From NCBI GenBank assembly GCA_048213135.1, contig PS015114.1, positions 82,237 to 131,747 of the forward strand: DNA of 49,511 bases. The letters run 5' to 3'. This document shows positions 45,639 through 49,511 of this stretch, piece after piece. Source of the DNA: Reclinomonas americana ATCC 50394. Its lineage: Eukaryota > Jakobida > Jakobea > Jakobida. Numbering within the stretch: position 1 is the stretch's first letter; each line of letters starts with the position of its first letter. The translations under genes and the position numbers were made by a program. The notes below the pieces were generated by a model. That model was not told where the DNA came from, ran no database searches, and saw nothing but the letters and a program-made list of their open reading frames with translations.

Positions 45639-46414
45639 TCAGAGCTCTTCGTTGACGGGCTTGTGGCTGAGCTGCATGGTGATTGATGTGGACATGCCGC
45701 CGAGGCCGTCTGGGTCCAGCTCGTCGTCTTGGTAATACTACGTGTGCGCAGGCGAGTGAGCAAGTGAGACAAGAAAGGCACCATGGCGTGATACGCACTT
45801 GCACCAACTGGTCCATCTTCTTGCCGCAACGAGTGATGAGGTCCTGGTCGGGGGTGCCACGTGTGCCACACATGGCGACCAGGTCGACCACCACGGTACG
45901 CAACTCCGTCACGTGCCTGCACCATAAACATCCTTGAGTTAAGTGTCTCGTTTCCCCGACCGTGACTACTGGTTGTGGACGCACGTGCAGAATTCCCGTC
46001 GCAGTTCCGTCTCAAACTCTTGATTCGACGGCGATCGGTGTGCTGGTACCGGCTGTTCGCCCTCCGGTGCTGGCTCGTGGGCAGGGCCGAGGAACACGTC
46101 GGCCAACATGTGTGGATCCTCGCAGATCTGTGACAGCAGCTGCAGCGTAATAATCTTCTCCGAGGCGGTACTCTTGCGGCCCTTGATGACCTTGACAAAC
46201 ACATTGGAGAAGAGCATAAACAGCTCGCCCTGTGCAGCGCGCGTCAGCAACACGCACACACACGGGCCGTGAGGCTCGTGAGAGACTGTCAGTCAACTCA
46301 ACTCGAATGACGTGTCTGTAGCCCTGGAAGAGCGACAAGACGAGATTCATCGAGTGCTGGAAGAGCACCGGCACGCCGCACAGAATCGTGCGCAGAATGC
46401 CCGTGACGAGGTAC
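45639..46414 (-). CDS. HUS-like helical fragment of a BIG/MON2-like protein (3' part)
   Basis: The gene reads right to left from an exon at 46303-46414 (YLVTGILRTILCGVPVLF, then SMNLVLSLFQGYRHVIR). It joins the exon starting at 46230 (GELFMLFSNVFVKVIKG, then EKIITLQLLSQICEDP, MLADVFLGP), then HVTELRTVVVDLVAMCG and a last exon ending MSTSITMQLSHKPVNEEL at a stop at 45639-45641. The pattern of a helix, YRxxIRxEL, a helix and LLxxICxDPxxLxDxxL is that of the HUS box of BIG ARF-GEFs. The usual NYDCD that follows is missing, and no Sec7 domain comes after it. All junctions are canonical. The 5' end is lost in the N gap. It may belong to the same gene as the DCB exons on the other strand. Confidence 0.5.
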
Positions 46415-46471
46415 CTGATTATCGCAGACAGTTAGATTCTCCGCTACAAACACATGCTGCTGCTTGGTGTT

Positions 46472-46961
46472 NNNNNNNNNNNNNNNNNNNNNNNNNNNNN
46501 NNNNNNNNNNNNNNNNNNNNNNNNNNNNNNNNNNNNNNNNNNNNNNNNNNNNNNNNNNNNNNNNNNNNNNNNNNNNNNNNNNNNNNNNNNNNNNNNNNNN
46601 NNNNNNNNNNNNNNNNNNNNNNNNNNNNNNNNNNNNNNNNNNNNNNNNNNNNNNNNNNNNNNNNNNNNNNNNNNNNNNNNNNNNNNNNNNNNNNNNNNNN
46701 NNNNNNNNNNNNNNNNNNNNNNNNNNNNNNNNNNNNNNNNNNNNNNNNNNNNNNNNNNNNNNNNNNNNNNNNNNNNNNNNNNNNNNNNNNNNNNNNNNNN
46801 NNNNNNNNNNNNNNNNNNNNNNNNNNNNNNNNNNNNNNNNNNNNNNNNNNNNNNNNNNNNNNNNNNNNNNNNNNNNNNNNNNNNNNNNNNNNNNNNNNNN
46901 NNNNNNNNNNNNNNNNNNNNNNNNNNNNNNNNNNNNNNNNNNNNNNNNNNNNNNNNNNNNN
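46472..46961. other. Assembly gap (490 N)
   Basis: The gap separates the 5' end of the minus-strand HUS-like gene from the (GA)n tract that precedes the UBA gene. Confidence 0.95.
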
Positions 46962-47073
<112 letters not shown>

Positions 47074-47134
47074 GTACACTCATGCCGCCCCCTCTTCTCC
47101 GTTGCTGTTTTTCCGCCTCGTCTCTATTCTTCAG

Positions 47135-48067
47135 TTGCAATCGGTGGCGCCCATTGTGTATCCTCGGTCACCACCGAGGTCACCCGTGCCGCGGACACCG
47201 CCGCCAAACCCGTTTGCGCAAGAGCAGGACTTCCCCGCGGTGGACTTGCCGCCGGTAATGGTACAACAACAACAACAGCAGCAGCCGCCGCCGCCGCCGC
47301 AGCCACCGCGACTCCAGCCTCCGCCTCCACCTTTTCCTCCTCAGCAGCAACAGCAACAGCAACAGCAACAAATGCCACCTCCCGCACACTCTGGCATCGA
47401 ATTGGGTGGCGCCGATGAAGAGACACCCGGCGGATTGCCGGCGTCGTTCCTCTCATTTCCTGTGGCGGGATCAGCGCCGCCCGCCGTCGCTGCCGCTCCT
47501 GCTCCTGCTCCTGCTCCCGTGATGCCTGCGATGCCGGCACCAGCGGTGCCTGCATTCCGGCTGCCTGCGGCCGACCCACCACCACCACCGTACCAGCCGC
47601 CATCGCTGGCAGTCGTCGATTTGGCGGACTTTTCCAGGTACCCCCAGCCAGCGGCGGCGGCACGTCCGGCGGCACCCTCCGGTGCCGCCAACGAGTACGC
47701 CAACTATCCGCCACCGCCTGCCTACTCGGAGTCGTCGTCTGTGGTGGTGACGTCGGCGGCGTACGCCGACCTGGTGAACACACTATGTCGCGAGGGATAC
47801 GATCGGCAGACGTGCGAAGTAGTCGCGGCAGTAGCGCCGCCAGGGGACGTGACAAGAATGCGTGTCATGTTGTCGTCGCATACCGAGTTGTGCTCCATGG
47901 GGTGCGTGCGTTGTTGGTGCTGCCAGTTGCATACACGTGATCGAGAAGCTGATTCTCGTTCTTTTCGTCGCTACAGATTTTCCCCAAATCAGGTGCTGGA
48001 CGCACTCGCCAGATGTGACTTTGACAAGCAACGGGCACTGGACCACATTATTGCGTCTCCAAGGTAG
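47135..48067 (+). CDS. Pro/Gln-rich protein with C-terminal UBA region (5' end missing)
   Basis: The first visible exon starts at 47135 after TTCTTCAG in phase 0 (LQSVAPIVYPRSPPRSP). It contains an NPF motif (PPPNPFAQEQDFPAV), which EH-domain endocytic proteins can bind, then poly-Gln and poly-Pro tracts and PPPY-like motifs (PPPPPYQPP, YPPPPAYSE). The folded C-terminus has two helical repeats: YADLVNTLCREGYDRQTCEVVAAV and, across an intron at GG|A near 47900, LCSMGFSPNQVLDALARC followed by DKQRALDHII. The second is a good UBA with the MGF loop and a C-terminal LDHII helix. Paired UBA-type repeats after a long disordered region recall UBAP1, an ESCRT-I subunit, but ubiquitin-binding endocytic adaptors would fit equally well. 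The stop is TAG 48065-48067. Confidence 0.65.
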   Translation: MQSVAPIVYPRSPPRSPVPRTPPPNPFAQEQDFPAVDLPPVMVQQQQQQQPPPPPQPPRLQPPPPPFPPQQQQQQQQQQMPPPAHSGIELGGADEETPGGLPASFLSFPVAGSAPPAVAAAPAPAPAPVMPAMPAPAVPAFRLPAADPPPPPYQPPSLAVVDLADFSRYPQPAAAARPAAPSGAANEYANYPPPPAYSESSSVVVTSAAYADLVNTLCREGYDRQTCEVVAAVAPPGDVTRMRVMLSSHTELCSMGCVRCWCCQLHTRDREADSRSFRRYRFSPNQVLDALARCDFDKQRALDHIIASPR

Positions 48068-48168
48068 CTACATGTTGGCATGTGTGCTTCTGGTTGGCAA
48101 GGAAAGAAGGAGGGAGGGTGCGAGAAAAGAGTGAAGAAATCATTGGTATTGGTTGTTATTGTTTTACT

Positions 48169-49072
48169 TTATCGATTGTCGTTGAGTGTGGCCTCCACAT
48201 CCTCGAGCTCGCCACGTGGCAACAGCACGAACAACGTTGCACGTCCGTTGCGCGCCGTGCGCTTGGCCACCATCTTGTGGTCGAGAAACTCGCGCAGCTT
48301 CGTATCCAGATCACGGCTGCTGGTCACGGTGAATTGAGCACGACACCGTTCCAGGAATTCGGCGTAGTCCACTGCACGGCACACGAATGAGCCGTCGAAG
48401 AAGAAGAAGAAGAACCATCATACACCATGCGCTTTTCTCACCGCCCACATCTTTCGTCTCGTGACCATCACCCACTTGTTCGCGGAGCATCTCCAGCAGC
48501 GCACGGAAGATCTTTCGGTGGTTTGGCGTCAGAGTGGCCAACACACGACTGGCGCCACCGCTGTGTGGTGGTGTCGAACGCACGAGCAACGGTCATCAGC
48601 TACATGGCAGCAGCGCGCTGCAGAAACAACAAATAACCGCACCCGCTCTTGGTCTCCGGAGCCGCAGTGAAATGCACGGCCCATTCCCGACCGAGCTCGG
48701 CCGTGTACGGCTGGAAGGTGTCGACGTGGTGGCACACCCAGTGACCGCGGTGCCAGTTGCCCGACTCGAAGACTGCCAGCATCAATCATCAGTAACTGCC
48801 AACAAACCTCTCACTCTCTCACTCTGTCGCAACTCAGGCCACTGTTGACATTGTCGATGCTGGCCAACAGGTGCACTCGCGGGCACGTGGCCAGGCGCAC
48901 CAGCGCAGCCTCGATAGAGCGACTGCGAAGGCCGTCGCCGTCCAAGTTGTGGATCACCAACAACAGGTCCTTGCGTTCGCGCAAGTGTGCCGACTCTAGC
49001 AGCTGCAGCCTGTGTACACGCTCCCGTGCTCGATCCTCAGCATCCTTGCCATCCTCGTCGTCCTCATCCTCG
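48169..49072 (-). CDS. ORC2: Origin recognition complex subunit 2, C-terminal half
   Basis: ORC2 is part of the complex that marks replication origins and loads MCM. Reading right to left, an acidic stretch (EDEDDEDGKDAED) starts at the N gap. LLLVIHNLDGDGLRS and LATCPRVHLLASIDNVN, the AAA-like Walker-B region of ORC2, follow. After an intron come WVCHHVDTFQPYTAELG, then SRVLATLTPNHRKIFRALLE, and last, at 48169-48371, the winged-helix part VDYAEFLERCRAQF, TKLREFLDHKMVAKR, ending at TAA 48169-48171. The order and motifs match ORC2 (HNLD, ASIDxxN, YxPYTEE, SLTPNxRxxFR, EFxDHKxI). The upstream half is not on this strand; a matching N-proximal segment lies on the other strand right of the gap. 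Confidence 0.85.
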
Positions 49073-49152
49073 NNNNNNNNNNNNNNNNNNNNNNNNNNNN
49101 NNNNNNNNNNNNNNNNNNNNNNNNNNNNNNNNNNNNNNNNNNNNNNNNNNNN
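49073..49152. other. Assembly gap (80 N) between opposed ORC2 parts
   Basis: The gap is bordered on both sides by GAN-type acidic coding repeats, but in opposite orientations. Confidence 0.95.
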
Positions 49153-49444
49153 ACGATGGCGATGGTGGTGATGACGATGATGATGATGGCGACGACGGCA
49201 ATGGCGCTGCGGAAGAACCACCGCTGTTGCGTACCTGCTCCTCTCTCTCGTTGCTTTGCAGGTGCCAGATGAGCTTATGCGTGTGTCACGTGCGAGCAGG
49301 AAGAAGCGCCAGATCAGTGAGGCTACGGCCAGTACCATCGACCAGATGATGGGCTCGGGCAGTGCCGAGTACTTTACGGCGCACGCCAGTCGCCTCCAGC
49401 GATCGGACGAGTCGCTTGCCGATCTGGAGCTGGTGAAGCAGTCG
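49153..49444 (+). CDS. ORC2: ORC2-like N-proximal segment (5' and 3' incomplete)
   Basis: Plus-strand coding begins inside an acidic repeat (GDDDDDDGDDGNGAAEEPP). After an intron it reads ELMRVSRASRKKRQISE, then IDQMMGSGSAEYFTAHAS, RSDESLADLELVKQS and a GTATGT donor at 49445. The pattern A/K-YFxAHxS, then TSDxTLxxL, is the conserved segment just before the ORC2 AAA-like core. The intron join is best with donor GTACCT after CTGTTGC and the acceptor AG at 49267-49268, which keeps the acidic frame. It reads away from the C-terminal half, which lies on the minus strand immediately to the left. Confidence 0.6.
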
Positions 49445-49511
49445 GTATGTATCTCTGTCGTTTCCCCTCTGCCCCCCATCACCGCGCATCTCTCTCATCG
49501 TTTGTTTCTGT

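Noticed and set aside
45639-45670. NEEL C-terminus of the HUS-like protein as an ER-retention signal
   Set aside because: The sequence is not K/HDEL, and the protein has no signal peptide in the visible part.

Overview
This is nuclear DNA from a GC-rich, gene-dense unicellular eukaryote that I cannot place further. Almost every gene is broken by short introns (about 50-130 nt) with GTG/GTT-type donors and CT-rich or TG-rich acceptors. Intergenic gaps are often under 100 bp and genes lie on both strands without operon logic. Nine runs of N interrupt the window, most of them beside microsatellites or proline/acidic repeats. All gene models below were built by joining exons by eye, so terminal exons and some splice sites are provisional.

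Left part (1-19.8 kb): the 3' part of a PNUTS/PPP1R10-like nuclear PP1-binding protein; a complete P5B-type (ATP13A2/3-like) transporting ATPase; a membrane-anchored FkbM-type methyltransferase (minus strand); an asteroid/FAM120-like XPG-fold nuclease with an RGG tail; an orphan, probably mitochondrial, single-pass membrane protein (minus strand) sharing a 42-bp bidirectional promoter with a D-aminoacyl-tRNA deacylase; and a very divergent kinesin-like protein with a C-terminal Cys/His motif.

Middle part (20.2-37.1 kb): two tandem copies of a secreted PhoD-type phosphatase flanked by EGF-like modules, an orphan protein with an N-terminal MGC lipidation motif, a cytosolic seryl-tRNA synthetase (minus strand), and a membrane-anchored PDI-like protein whose active site reads WSGHC.

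Right part (37.3-49.5 kb): two tandem nucleoredoxin-like genes separated by a decayed copy of the end of the PDI gene, which shows that the duplicated unit included that end. After 43 kb the window is rearranged or misassembled. DCB-like and HUS-like pieces, as in BIG/MON2 proteins, lie on opposite strands. A UBA-domain gene lacks its 5' end. The two halves of ORC2 lie head to head across an N gap. One inversion of about 44.73-46.96 kb, between oppositely oriented (CT)n and (GA)n tracts, would put the DCB/HUS pieces and the UBA gene back into collinear order.

The genes do not form one pathway. The recurring themes are tandem duplication followed by active-site or tail divergence, and low-complexity DNA acting as the breakpoint of gene order or of the assembly.
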